From NCBI RefSeq assembly GCF_014642675.1, contig NZ_BMIS01000001.1, positions 434,001-498,000 of the forward strand: a stretch of 64,000 nt of DNA, in the 5' to 3' direction. Shown here piece after piece: positions 1 to 8,122 of the stretch. Under the pieces are notes generated by a model. The model saw only the letters and a list, made by a program, of their open reading frames with translations. It was not told the origin of the DNA and searched no databases. The position numbers and the translations under genes are program-made. Every line of letters starts with the position of its first letter. The stretch's first letter is position 1. The DNA is from Nesterenkonia cremea. Its GTDB lineage: Bacteria > Actinomycetota > Actinomycetes > Actinomycetales > Micrococcaceae.

Positions 1-678
1 GAGCGGCTGGCACGCGAGATCCATGACACGCTCGCCCAGGGCCTGGCGAGCATCGTGCTGATGAGCCGTGCCGCGGTCTCCAGCCTCGACTCAGGCTCCG
101 CATCGCAGGCCCGGGAACAGCTCAGCACGGTGGTCCACACTGCCGGGGAGAACTTGGAAGATGCTCGGCGGTTCGTCGCGGTGCTGCAGTCCGGTGAGCA
201 GCAGGATCCAGGTCTCCTCGACGAGCTGCGCCGGACCTGTCGGCAGATCGAGGCGCAGGCGGCCGCGCAGGGGCACGGGCTTCGCTGTCGACTGCGCATC
301 AGCGGAGGCAGCCGACCCGTGGCCGGCGGCCAGGCGATGCTGGTCCTGCGGACGGTGCAGGCGAGTCTGGCCAATGTGCTGCAGCATGCACAGGCTGAGA
401 CCGCCGCGGTCACTCTCACGTTCCTGGAGGACGATCTGCTCGCCGACATCGTCGATGACGGCGTCGGCTTCGACCTGCAGCAGGCGACCGGTGCACCTGG
501 CGCAGCCGGTGCCGAACGCCCCACAGGAACCGGCGTCGGGCTCGGAGCGCTGCGTGACCGTGTGGCAGCACAGGGCGGTCAGCTGCATGTGGAGTCTTCC
601 CCCGGGGCAGGGACAGCGGTGTCCGTGCGTATTCCGCTGGACCAGGGGACTCAGCAGAATCAGAGGGAGGCGGCGTGA
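1..678 (+). CDS. sensor histidine kinase, C-terminal part (5' truncated by window edge)
   Basis: The reading frame is open from base 1, so the N-terminal sensor region lies outside the window. The first visible residues, ERLAREIHDTLAQGLASIV, are the HisKA_3 dimerisation/phosphoacceptor helix of NarL-type two-component kinases, with the phosphoacceptor His in EIHDTLAQG. The rest is a HATPase_c domain, with an N-box-like region around ANVLQHA, the G1 box DDGVGFD and the GxGLGALRDR G2 region. The final codons overlap the start of a NarL-family response regulator, so the two genes form a translationally coupled two-component system. The input signal cannot be inferred because the sensor domain is missing. 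Confidence 0.93.
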   Translation, partial: ERLAREIHDTLAQGLASIVLMSRAAVSSLDSGSASQAREQLSTVVHTAGENLEDARRFVAVLQSGEQQDPGLLDELRRTCRQIEAQAAAQGHGLRCRLRISGGSRPVAGGQAMLVLRTVQASLANVLQHAQAETAAVTLTFLEDDLLADIVDDGVGFDLQQATGAPGAAGAERPTGTGVGLGALRDRVAAQGGQLHVESSPGAGTAVSVRIPLDQGTQQNQREAA

Positions 679-1370
679 TGAGTCGGCCGAATCAGGGGTC
701 CGGAGAGGTCGGAGGCGGAGAGACCGGCGACGTTCTTCGGGCAGTGCTCGTCGATGATCACCCGGTGGTCCGGGCAGGGCTGCGCGCGATGCTCGGTGAG
801 GATCCTGGAATCCGAGTGGTCGCTGAAGCGGCGGACGGGAAGGAGTCTGTCGACGTCGTCGCTCGCCTCGTCAGTGAGGGGGCCCCACCCGATCTGGTGC
901 TGATGGACCTTCAGATGGGGGAGGGGATGGACGGGGTCGCGGCGACTCGGATGCTGCGGCAGCAGTGCCCGAGCCTTCCGGTGCTGATCCTGACCACCTA
1001 TGACACTGAGGCTGACATCCTGGCCGCTGTGGACGCCGGGGCCAGTGGGTACATGCTCAAGGACGCCGCTCCGGGGGAGATACATCGCGCGGTCCATGAT
1101 GCGGCGGAGGGCCGCACGGCGCTCGCTCCCGTCGTCGCCGCTCGGCTGATGGGCCGAGTGCGAGATGAGAGCACCTCGCTGAGCACGCGTGAGGTGGAGC
1201 TGCTGGAGCTGCTGGCCACAGGGCAGTCCAACCAGCAGATTGCGCGCCGTCTCTTCATCTCGGTGGCGACGGTGAAGACCCACCTGGTGCACATCTATCA
1301 GAAGCTGGGGGTCGATAACCGGACCGCGGCGGTGCGGGAGGCGTCCTCGAAAGGGATACTCCGCGCGTGA
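678..1370 (+). CDS. NarL/FixJ-family response regulator
   Basis: DNA-binding partner of the upstream kinase. The receiver domain begins at VLVDDHPVVRAG. The phosphoacceptor is Asp77 in LVLMDLQMG (numbered from the ATG at 678), and the conserved Lys is in YMLKDAAPGEI. The C-terminal LuxR-type HTH runs from STREVELLELLATGQSNQQI to KTHLVHIYQKLGV. The start is either GTG 675 or ATG 678; both overlap the kinase stop codon and I prefer ATG 678. The target genes are not evident. The next gene (DUF3151) begins about 30 bp downstream. Confidence 0.93.
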   Translation: MSRPNQGSGEVGGGETGDVLRAVLVDDHPVVRAGLRAMLGEDPGIRVVAEAADGKESVDVVARLVSEGAPPDLVLMDLQMGEGMDGVAATRMLRQQCPSLPVLILTTYDTEADILAAVDAGASGYMLKDAAPGEIHRAVHDAAEGRTALAPVVAARLMGRVRDESTSLSTREVELLELLATGQSNQQIARRLFISVATVKTHLVHIYQKLGVDNRTAAVREASSKGILRA

Positions 1371-1399
1371 GTGCGCGGTGCCCGCGTAGGATGTCGACC

Positions 1400-1825
1400 A
1401 TGAGCATCGTCGGACAAAACCTGATGGAGCCGGAGCCCACGCTTCTGCCGGCCGAGCCCGAAGTCACTGAGTCCCTGGCCGCAGGAGAGGAGCCGGTGGA
1501 TCTGGCCGCCGAGCACCCCAAGTCCTCCCTGGTCTGGGCACTGCTGGCGGAGGACGCCCTGAGCCGGGGCTACACCGTGGAGGGCTACGCCTATGCCCGG
1601 GTGGGATACCACCGCGGTCTGGATGCCCTGCGCGGATCCGGCTGGCGCGGCGCCGGGCCGGTGCCCTGGTCCCATGAGCCCAACCGAGGCTTCCTGCGTG
1701 CCCTCGGTGCGCTGGGCCAGGCGGCCGCTGCGATCGGTGAGACCGAGGAGATCCACCGGATCCAAGCATTGCTGCGCGACTGCGACCCCACTGCGCCGGA
1801 GCAGATCGCCCAGCTGCAGAACTGA
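1400..1825 (+). CDS. DUF3151 family protein
   Basis: A small soluble protein found across Actinobacteria whose function I do not know. Recognisable family features are the N-terminal NLMEPEPTLLP segment, WALLAEDAL, then AYAYARVGYHRGLDALRGSGWRG and PVPWSHEPNRGFLRAL, and a C-terminal IGETEE helix. An in-frame GTG at 1367 and ATG at 1391 are possible starts. ATG 1400 gives the usual N-terminus, with a GTAGGA-type ribosome site about 9 nt upstream. It follows the two-component pair closely but DUF3151 is normally not functionally tied to one, so this is probably chance proximity. Confidence 0.85.
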   Translation: MSIVGQNLMEPEPTLLPAEPEVTESLAAGEEPVDLAAEHPKSSLVWALLAEDALSRGYTVEGYAYARVGYHRGLDALRGSGWRGAGPVPWSHEPNRGFLRALGALGQAAAAIGETEEIHRIQALLRDCDPTAPEQIAQLQN

Positions 1826-1840
1826 GTGCACCGGTAGGGC

Positions 1841-1882
1841 AGAAGGGGGAGGGCAGGCCACGTGGCCCGCCCTCCCCTTTCT
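1841..1882 (+). terminator. stem-loop terminator after the DUF3151 gene
   Basis: AGAAGGGGGAGGGC at 1841 pairs with GCCCTCCCCTTTCT ending at 1882, around a GGCCACGTGGCC loop region. It starts 15 nt after the stop codon. A second perfect pairing is possible: GCAGAAGGGGGAG (1839-1851) with CTCCCCCTTCTGC (1886-1898), so two alternative hairpins compete for the same left arm. There is no clear U-tract. Confidence 0.7.
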
Positions 1883-2051
1883 GGTCTCCCCCTTCTGCTC
1901 TGCGCTGGGAGCAGAGACCGTGGTGGATGCTGGGTCTTCCCAGCGTGCCCAACTGACATTAGTGTGTGATGTGGATCATATGTTACTCGCGAGTCACACC
2001 AGCGAGTGATGAGTGGTCCACCGGCGATCACCCACTGATGAGAGAGGTTCG

Positions 2052-3581
2052 ATGACGAATCCCACCACACCCCAGAGTCCCCCTCCCCCCAGCGGCAGTC
2101 AGGCAGAGGGAAAGCCTCCGAGCTCCTGGAGCCGTGGCAGCAGGCCCCTCCGAGCGGCCCAGGGCGCAGGTGCGGTGCTCACCGCGGCGGCGCTGGTGCT
2201 GACAGCGATGCCTGCCGTCTCTGCAGCGCCGGAGGATCCCTCGGACGTTGCCGTGGAGGAGGAGCTGGAGGAGATGGAGCAGCTCCTGCGGGAACGCGAA
2301 TCTGAGGCGGCCGGGTCCGAGGATCTTGACCCCGCCGACGTGCCCGATGACGTCTCGGTGGAGGACGCGCAGGAGGTCCTGGACGCCTCCGACGAGCTGG
2401 CTGCAGATGACCTGCGGTACGCAGCGGCCACCGAGGACCTGGCCGCTGGGCCGGATTCGGACTTCTACAGCACTCCGGAGAGTCTTCCGGAGCAGGACGG
2501 TGAGCTGATCCGGCAGGAGCCGAGCACGTTCTACCTGGACCCGGTCCGCCTCGTGGAGCATGATGCCGAGGTCACCCGCATCATGTACCGGACCACCGAT
2601 TCCAACGGCTCGGCGCGGGCCGCAGTGGCCACAGTGCTGGAGCCTGCAGTCGGCGGCGAGGACTCGGAGCGCCCGATGGTGGTCCACGCGCCCGGCACCC
2701 AGGGCATGGGGGACCAATGCGCCCCCAGCAGGCAGCTGGCCGCCGGCACTGAGTATGAGGGGCTGGGGATCGCCGCAGCGCTGACGGCCGGCTACTCAGT
2801 CGTCGTGCCGGACTATATAGGCCTGGGCACCGAAGGTGAGCACACCTATCTGAACCGGGTCGATCAGGCCCATGCGGTGCTCGACGCCGCGCGAGCGGCT
2901 CAGCAGGCCGAAGGGGTCGGCCTCAGCGAGGAGAATCCCATCCATCTGCGCGGCTATTCGCAGGGTGGGGGAGCCTCTGCCGCGGCACTGGAGATCGCCC
3001 ACGAGCGCGCCCCGGAGCTCAACCTGATCTCGGGTGCGGCCGGTGCGGTCCCGGCAGACCTGCCCGAGGTGGCGGAGACGATCGACAGCAGCCTCTACAA
3101 CGCCTTCCTGCTCTTCGCCCTGGGCGGACTGGCAGAGTCCGAGGGGCTGGATCCGGCGGAATTCCTCAATGCCGAGGGACTGGAGCGGCTGGAGCAGGCC
3201 TCCGGGCAGTGCACCGTCTCAGCGCTGATCAGCCACATGTTCGTGGACACGGCGATGCTCACTGTGGATGGGCGCAGCTTCACGGAGCTGATCCAGGAGG
3301 AGCCCTTCACCTCAGCGCTGGCGCAGCAGCGCATCGGCGAGGGCCGGGCGCCCCAGGTGCCGGTGCAGATCAACCACAGCCTGCTCGACGATGTCATCCC
3401 ATCCCAGACCGGGCGTGGTCTGGCTCAGCGGTGGTGTGATCAGGGCACTCGGGTGGCGTTCGAGTCCAATGCCGGTCCGACCCACGTCGGCGGCTATGTG
3501 GCTGGTGCGCCGGGGGTGGCGCTGTTCACCACGCTGTCCCTGAACGGTTGGACCACCGCGAACAGCTGCTGGAGGCTCTGA
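2052..3581 (+). CDS. secreted lipase (secretory lipase/LIP family alpha/beta hydrolase)
   Basis: Predicted exported esterase/lipase of about 509 aa. ATG 2052 has a GAGAGG ribosome site just upstream; the in-frame GTG at 2013 lacks one. The N-terminus is a long Sec-type signal (basic region, then GAVLTAAALVLTAMPAVSA). An acidic linker of roughly 100 residues follows, then the hydrolase fold. The nucleophile is Ser303 in GYSQGGG. The likely catalytic Asp is in HSLLDDVIP and the His in GPTHVGGY, the order usual for PF03583 secretory lipases. It probably releases fatty acids from extracellular acylglycerols. The acidic linker suits secretion into saline or alkaline surroundings (inference). The gene stands alone between terminators and tdk. 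Confidence 0.88.
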   Translation: MTNPTTPQSPPPPSGSQAEGKPPSSWSRGSRPLRAAQGAGAVLTAAALVLTAMPAVSAAPEDPSDVAVEEELEEMEQLLRERESEAAGSEDLDPADVPDDVSVEDAQEVLDASDELAADDLRYAAATEDLAAGPDSDFYSTPESLPEQDGELIRQEPSTFYLDPVRLVEHDAEVTRIMYRTTDSNGSARAAVATVLEPAVGGEDSERPMVVHAPGTQGMGDQCAPSRQLAAGTEYEGLGIAAALTAGYSVVVPDYIGLGTEGEHTYLNRVDQAHAVLDAARAAQQAEGVGLSEENPIHLRGYSQGGGASAAALEIAHERAPELNLISGAAGAVPADLPEVAETIDSSLYNAFLLFALGGLAESEGLDPAEFLNAEGLERLEQASGQCTVSALISHMFVDTAMLTVDGRSFTELIQEEPFTSALAQQRIGEGRAPQVPVQINHSLLDDVIPSQTGRGLAQRWCDQGTRVAFESNAGPTHVGGYVAGAPGVALFTTLSLNGWTTANSCWRL

Positions 3582-3640
3582 GGCCCTGGGGCTGGCCCTT
3601 AGAATGAGCGGGGTCCGCAGGTGCTGCAGAGAGGACGAGG

Positions 3641-4285
3641 GTGGCCAAGCTCTATTTCCGCTACGGGGCGATGAACTCCGGCAAATCCACCGGTCTGCTC
3701 CAGGCGGCCTTCAACTATGAGGAGCGCGGCCAGCGGGTGCTGCTGGCCAAGCCGGCCACCGACACCAAGGGAGAGGATGAGATCGTCTCCAGGCTCGGTG
3801 TGGGCCGCAGGGTCGATGTCCTGATCCCCGCCGAGGCCGACCTGCGAGAGCTCTTCAGGCAGCATGCCGAAGTCGATCCGCAGGGAACCCTTCTGGAGGG
3901 ATTGGGGGACGAGGGCGCGGCCCTGCGCTCCAAGCCGGTCTCCTGCCTGCTGATCGACGAGGCCCAGTTCCTCACCGAGGCCCAGGTGGACGATCTGCTG
4001 CGGATCGCTGTGCTCGACGGCGTCCCCGTGCTGGCCTACGGCATCCGTACTGACTTCCGCACACGGGCCTTCCCCGGGGCCGCCCGCCTGATGGACCTGG
4101 CCCATGCCCTGGAAGAGCTGAAGACGATCTGCGGATGCGGACGCAAAGCGGTGTTCAACGCTCGCCAGGTGGGGGAGCACATCATCTTCGACGGCGACCA
4201 GGTCGCCATCGACGGCGCCGACGTCACGTATGAGTCGCTGTGTGCGGCCTGCTATCTGGAGGCCAGCGGCGGCCGGCTGGGCTGA
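3641..4285 (+). CDS. tdk: thymidine kinase (type II)
   Basis: Phosphorylates thymidine to dTMP in pyrimidine salvage. It starts at GTG 3641, with AGAGAGGA upstream. The 214 aa length fits bacterial type II enzymes. Visible motifs are the P-loop GAMNSGKST, the Walker B/DEAQFL segment LLIDEAQFL, the lasso-region GIRTDFRTRAFPGA and zinc-site cysteines in ICGCGRK and SLCAACYL. It stands alone, about 60 bp after the lipase and 97 bp before purA. Confidence 0.95.
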   Translation: MAKLYFRYGAMNSGKSTGLLQAAFNYEERGQRVLLAKPATDTKGEDEIVSRLGVGRRVDVLIPAEADLRELFRQHAEVDPQGTLLEGLGDEGAALRSKPVSCLLIDEAQFLTEAQVDDLLRIAVLDGVPVLAYGIRTDFRTRAFPGAARLMDLAHALEELKTICGCGRKAVFNARQVGEHIIFDGDQVAIDGADVTYESLCAACYLEASGGRLG

Positions 4286-4381
4286 TGCGCTGATGGGTGG
4301 GCCGCCGGCGTCGGGCGCTCGTCACCGGGTTGCGATTGGTAGACTTTCTGAGTCTTTTGACCGCACGCCGAGAGGAATTCC

Positions 4382-5671
4382 ATGCCAGCCATCGTGATCG
4401 TCGGTGCCCAGTGGGGCGACGAGGGAAAAGGCAAGGCGACTGACCTCCTCGGCTCCCGTGTGGACTATGTGGTCAAGCCCAACGGAGGCAACAACGCCGG
4501 GCACACTGTGGTGGTCGGCGGCGAGAAGTTCGAGCTGAAGCTGCTGCCCGCGGGCATTCTGTCCCCGAACGCCACCCCGGTGATCGGCAACGGCGTAGTG
4601 GTCAACCTCGAGGCGCTGTTCCATGAGATCGACGGTCTGGAGGCCCGCGGCGAAGACACCTCCAAGCTGCGCATCTCCGCCAACGCCCACCTGGTGGCCC
4701 CGTACCACCAGACGATGGACAAAGTCAGCGAGCGCTTCCTGGGCAAGCGGGCGATCGGCACCACCGGCCGCGGCATCGGGCCCACCTACATGGATAAGGT
4801 CGGGCGCCTGGGCATCCGGGTGCAGGACATCTTCGACGAGTCCATCCTGCGGCAGAAGATCGACGGCGCACTGCGCCAGAAGAACGAGCTGCTGGTCAAG
4901 CTGTACAACCGCCGGGCCATCACCGTCGATGAGATCGCCGAATACTTCCTGTCCTACGCCGAGCGGCTGCGCCCGATGGTCGTGGACACGACCATCCTGC
5001 TCAACGACGCCCTGGACGAGGAGAAGGTGGTGCTCATGGAGGGCGGCCAGGCCACCTACCTCGACGTGGACCACGGCACCTACCCGTTCGTGACCTCCTC
5101 CAACCCGACCGCCGGGGGCGCATCAGTGGGCTCGGGCATCGGGCCCACGCGCATCAACCGTTCCATCGGCATCGTGAAGGCCTACACCACCCGTGTGGGC
5201 GCGGGGCCGTTCCCCACCGAGCTCTTCGACGAGTGGGGCGAGTACCTGCAGAAGACCGGCGGTGAGTTCGGCGTGAACACCGGCCGACCACGTCGCTGCG
5301 GCTGGTACGACGCCGTGATGGCCCGCTACGCCACCCGTATCAACGGGTTCACCGACTACTTCCTCACCAAGCTCGACGTCCTGACCGGCATCGAGCAGAT
5401 CCCGGTCTGCGTGGCCTACGAGATCGACGGCGTGCGCCACGATGAGATGCCCATGAGCCAGACCGAGTTCCACCACGCCACGCCGATCTTCGAGCACTTC
5501 CCCGGCTGGACCGAGGACATCTCCGGGGCCAAGACGCTGGAGGACCTGCCGGTCAACGCGCAGAACTACGTGCTGGCCCTGGAGAAGATGTCCGGCACGC
5601 GGATCTCCGGCATCGGCGTGGGCCCGGGCCGTGAGCAGACCATCCAGCGCTATGACCTGATCGAGGACTGA
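4382..5671 (+). CDS. purA: adenylosuccinate synthetase
   Basis: Joins IMP and aspartate using GTP in AMP biosynthesis. The 429 aa protein is full length. It shows the N-terminal GTP-binding loop [14 protein letters not shown] with the catalytic Asp, the catalytic His in [11 protein letters not shown], the IMP-binding [14 protein letters not shown] and the later [13 protein letters not shown]. The C-terminus is canonical ([10 protein letters not shown]). ATG 4382 is preceded by GAGAGGAAT. An 80-bp nested palindrome follows the stop codon and may end the transcript. Confidence 0.98.
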   Translation: MPAIVIVGAQWGDEGKGKATDLLGSRVDYVVKPNGGNNAGHTVVVGGEKFELKLLPAGILSPNATPVIGNGVVVNLEALFHEIDGLEARGEDTSKLRISANAHLVAPYHQTMDKVSERFLGKRAIGTTGRGIGPTYMDKVGRLGIRVQDIFDESILRQKIDGALRQKNELLVKLYNRRAITVDEIAEYFLSYAERLRPMVVDTTILLNDALDEEKVVLMEGGQATYLDVDHGTYPFVTSSNPTAGGASVGSGIGPTRINRSIGIVKAYTTRVGAGPFPTELFDEWGEYLQKTGGEFGVNTGRPRRCGWYDAVMARYATRINGFTDYFLTKLDVLTGIEQIPVCVAYEIDGVRHDEMPMSQTEFHHATPIFEHFPGWTEDISGAKTLEDLPVNAQNYVLALEKMSGTRISGIGVGPGREQTIQRYDLIED

Positions 5672-5680
5672 CTCCTTTCA

Positions 5681-5760
5681 CCCTCGTCGTACCAAGGCAG
5701 ATGAGGTTTACCCCTGCGGATCCGCAGGGGTAAACCTAAGAACGGTTGGTAAAACGAGGG
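5681..5760. repeat. 80-bp nested palindromic element, copy 1
   Basis: The core at 5704-5737 is a perfect inverted repeat, AGGTTTACCCCTGCG/GATC/mirror. Outer arms CCCTCGT...ACCAA and TTGGT...ACGAGGG enclose it at 5681-5695 and 5746-5760. A second 80-bp element of the same layout lies at 47586-47665; it keeps ACCAAGGCAGAT, ACCCCTGCGGATCCGCAGGGGT and GGTTGGTAAAACG while changing stem bases in a compensated way. It sits between the convergent purA and the decayed SipW-type locus. It may act as a bidirectional terminator, or be a mobile REP-like element. Confidence 0.85.
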
Positions 5761-5778
5761 TCGGGTCAGCGGGGGGCG

Positions 5779-6300
5779 TCAGGCGCAGTAGACGACGAGA
5801 CCGCCCAAGAGGCCCACTCGGATCGTCGTGGCGGAGGAGACCTCAGAGGTCCAGCCTCCCGGGCCCAGAGCCGTGATCCGTACGTCGTAGTAGCCGCCCA
5901 GCAAGTTCGAGATCACATCGAGCAGGCTGCGATTGACCTGGGCGCTTCGCACGTTCGGGTCCTGGATGACCCGTTCGCCTAAGCGTTGACCCAGCAGGCC
6001 GCGGTTGTAGAACTCGCCGCGGAAGCCGGTGGGGGAGACCGCCGCGGAGGGCACATCCCAATGCACAGTGGGGTTCTGGAGCACGCCGCCGCCGGTGCAG
6101 CGGACGTTGGTCGGCGTAGGGACCACACCCGCTTGGACCGAGCCCACGGCGCTCTGCCCGCCTGACCAGTCCGCGTCGGTCCATTCGGCAGTCGGAGCGC
6201 CGGCACCGGAGGCCTGCACCGAGGTCAGGATGAGTCCACCGGTCAGCAGAGCGGCTGCTCACCGGGCGCTGCGACGGCGTCGGGGGTTCTGCTCAGGCAT
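5779..6300 (-). pseudogene. SipW-dependent-type exported protein with a stop codon in its signal peptide
   Basis: Reading from ATG 6300 gives MPEQNPRRRRSAR, a TGA at 6261-6259, then AAALLTGGLILTSVQASGAG and about 145 further open codons in the same frame. The joined sequence is a normal basic plus hydrophobic signal peptide. It is followed by TAEWTDADWSGG, which resembles the WTD motif after SipW-processed signals, and by a short beta-rich domain with Cys in NVRCTGG and VVYCA. A single base change would restore the gene. The genes just upstream on the same strand are also broken, so I read this as decay; readthrough or a sequence error are alternatives. Confidence 0.75.
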
Positions 6301-6865
6301 CGTCCCTCACCTCCTGCGAGTTGCGCTGAAGAGCTCGCCCCACCAAGACAGAGAGCAGACCGGCTCCCACCAGCGCGAGCAGGGAGAAGCCGGTCTGTGC
6401 GAGCCGTCCGGGGCCCTGGGCGTGTGCCTCCTCAGGGTCGGTCCCCGCCTCAGCAAGTTCCGGCGAGTCCGCCGCGGAGCCGCCCGGACTCTCGGAGCCG
6501 TGGGGCGCGTCTGCTTCCGGCGTCGCACCGGGCGCGTCCGAGGGAGAAGGTTCTCTCGGCAGCTCGGAGGATGTCTCATGCCCGTCCCCCGAGATGTGGA
6601 ACCGCAACCTGCTCGTGGAGTTCTGGGTCTCGTGGGGAGAGTCCAACGGCATACGGGCCTCGACGCGCAGCCAGCGCTCCTCTTCCTCAGAGGAGAAGCT
6701 GCCCACCCAGTTAGTCTCGTGCCCCGGGGTGCACCGGGCGGAAGACTGTCATCGCTTCCAGGTCCGCCGGGCACTCCTCCTCGATGGCGCGAGGACCGTG
6801 CCGCCGGCCAGAATGGCCTGGATCTTGCGGCGAGGATCACCGCGTTCCACGCTCTCGGCGGGGAC
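6293..6865 (-). pseudogene. remnant of a surface protein with LAQTG-like C-terminal anchor
   Basis: The last 137 codons (6706 to 6293) encode an acidic Pro/Ser/Glu-rich stretch, then GRLAQTGFSLLALVGAGLL and a basic tail. This looks like an LPXTG-type sorting signal (LAQTG, hydrophobic segment, RALQRN). Upstream the frame contains KIQAILAGGTVL, which resembles a SipW-type signal peptide start. It then meets a TGA at 6751-6749, and the plausible continuation AIEEECPADLEAMTVF lies in a different frame. At least one frameshift plus a deletion are needed to explain this. It overlaps the next downstream signal-peptide gene by a few bases, as in an intact operon. Confidence 0.6.
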
Positions 6866-7039
6866 CTAGCGGACCACCGCCACAGACCCGCTGGGGATGG
6901 TGGGCTCCATGGAGCCGGTGCGGAACATGATGAGGCTGATGTTGAACGTCCAGGCCAGGACCACCAGGAGGATGCAGACCAGCCCCACCAGCGAGGCCGG
7001 CCACAGCAGCACCTCCCCGATGAGCCGTCCGAACCTCAT
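6866..7039 (-). pseudogene. truncated SipW-type signal peptidase I
   Basis: ATG 7039 opens a protein with an N-terminal membrane segment (LVGLVCILLVVLAW) followed by FRTGSMEPTIPSGSVAVVR. The Ser of GSMEPT is the signal peptidase nucleophile. TAG at 6868-6866 stops it after 57 codons, and VPAESVERGD continues in frame for ten codons past the stop, as expected for the family. Then the frame runs into a signal-peptide-like sequence of the neighbouring gene, so most of the catalytic domain has been deleted. The product cannot be an active peptidase. It lies 27 bp after the flavin reductase gene. Confidence 0.75.
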
Positions 7040-7065
7040 AGCCTCAGCCTAGCGCGGCGTTCGGC

Positions 7066-7584
7066 TCAGACGCGCACAGTCAGCGGGGAGAGTTCTTTGA
7101 ACTCGCTGCGGTGGAAGGCCACAGGCTCTGCGTCCTCACGTACACCCAGGTCCATCACCTCCAGGACGACCACGTCATGATCGCCCGCGGTGAACTGGGA
7201 ATGGACGCGCGTGTTCAGCCACATCGGCACATCCTCGAGGATGAGCGCCCCGTCCTCGGCCACGTGATACCCGACGCCGGCGAACCGGTTCTCCCGGTCC
7301 TTCGAGGCGATCTGCCGGCACAGGTCCGAGTGCTCCCGCCCGATGACCGAGATGCCCAGGCGGGAGGCGCCGTCACGCAGCTTCGGCCAGGTGGAGGAGG
7401 TGTGCTGGACCGCGAAGGTCACCAGCGGCGGCTCCAGGGAGACGCCCACGGTGAAGGTGGAGGCCAGCAGGACCTCCGGCCGGCCGTCCACCTCCGCGGC
7501 GACGGTGACCACGCCCTGGGGGAACTGGGAGAAGGCCCGCCGCAGGTCCAGGGGATCGAAGGCGCGGGGCTGCACATCACTCAT
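7066..7584 (-). CDS. flavin reductase family protein (FMN-binding)
   Basis: Probably an NAD(P)H:flavin reductase supplying reduced FMN to two-component monooxygenases. The 172 aa protein has the flavin-reductase-like split-barrel pattern: FSQFPQGVVTVAA at the start, LLASTFTVGVSLEPPLVTF, SRLGISVIGREH and a GDHDVVVLEV strand near the C-terminus. It is the last intact gene of the SAM-riboswitch operon that starts at 14439, only 10 bp after the CoA-binding gene. No monooxygenase is in this operon, but two FMN-dependent monooxygenases sit under other SAM riboswitches (23961-25307 and 32979-34382). They are plausible recipients (inference). Confidence 0.85.
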   Translation of the reverse strand: MSDVQPRAFDPLDLRRAFSQFPQGVVTVAAEVDGRPEVLLASTFTVGVSLEPPLVTFAVQHTSSTWPKLRDGASRLGISVIGREHSDLCRQIASKDRENRFAGVGYHVAEDGALILEDVPMWLNTRVHSQFTAGDHDVVVLEVMDLGVREDAEPVAFHRSEFKELSPLTVRV

Positions 7585-7594
7585 GGCAACTCCC

Positions 7595-8122
7595 TCATCC
7601 CTCGTCCCGGAGCTGGCGCTTGGCGCTGATGACTCCGGTGTCGAAGCCGCCCAGGTGCAGGTTGCCGTGGAAGCGCCCGTGCTCGATCTTGATGCAGCGG
7701 TTCTGCACAGCGTTGAGTCCCAGGTCCGTGGCCTTCTGCATGGCCTCCTCGGAATGGATGCCCAGCTGGACCCACAGAGTCTTGGCTCCGGCCTGGGCGG
7801 CGTCCTCGGCCAGCGCCGGCAGATCGGCGGGCTTGCGGAAGGCCACCACTATGTCCGGGGACTCCGGGAGGTCCGACAGGGAGGCATAGCCGGGGCGTCC
7901 CAGGACCTCCTTGCCCTCCAGGGCCGGGTTGACCCAGTAGAGCCGGTAGCTGGAGTCCGAGGTCAGATAGGTGCCCACGAAGTAGCTGGCGCGGGCCGGC
8001 TTGTTCGACATCCCCACGATGGCCACGGACTCGGCGCTGCGCAGCAGCTGCAGGCGCCGGGCCGGGCCGGGCTCCTCCCAAGCGCCATGGGGGTGATCGG
8101 TGTTCTCAACGGTGGCGGTCAT
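7595..8122 (-). CDS. CoA-binding domain protein (YccU type)
   Basis: A Rossmann-fold CoA-binding protein of 175 aa. SVAIVGMSNKPARASYFVG is the nucleotide-binding beta-alpha turn, followed by YWVNPALEGKEVLG, PDIVVAFRKP and a late NRCIKIEHGR segment typical of the YccU family. Its start overlaps the metY stop (ATGA, 8119-8122). The biochemical role of the family is unclear. In Actinobacteria these proteins often sit beside O-acetylhomoserine sulfhydrylase, and here the gene lies between metY and a flavin reductase, which fits a role in sulfur/CoA metabolism. Confidence 0.85.
   Translation of the reverse strand: MTATVENTDHPHGAWEEPGPARRLQLLRSAESVAIVGMSNKPARASYFVGTYLTSDSSYRLYWVNPALEGKEVLGRPGYASLSDLPESPDIVVAFRKPADLPALAEDAAQAGAKTLWVQLGIHSEEAMQKATDLGLNAVQNRCIKIEHGRFHGNLHLGGFDTGVISAKRQLRDEG

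Noticed and set aside
3441..3470. GTTCGAGTCCA, resembling a tRNA T-arm
   Set aside because: It lies inside the lipase coding frame and has no matching acceptor stem or D-arm nearby. No tRNA was found anywhere in the window.
5746..5982. A 78-codon plus-strand frame after purA
   Set aside because: It begins inside the palindromic element, lacks a ribosome site and overlaps a minus-strand frame with a clear SipW-type protein pattern.
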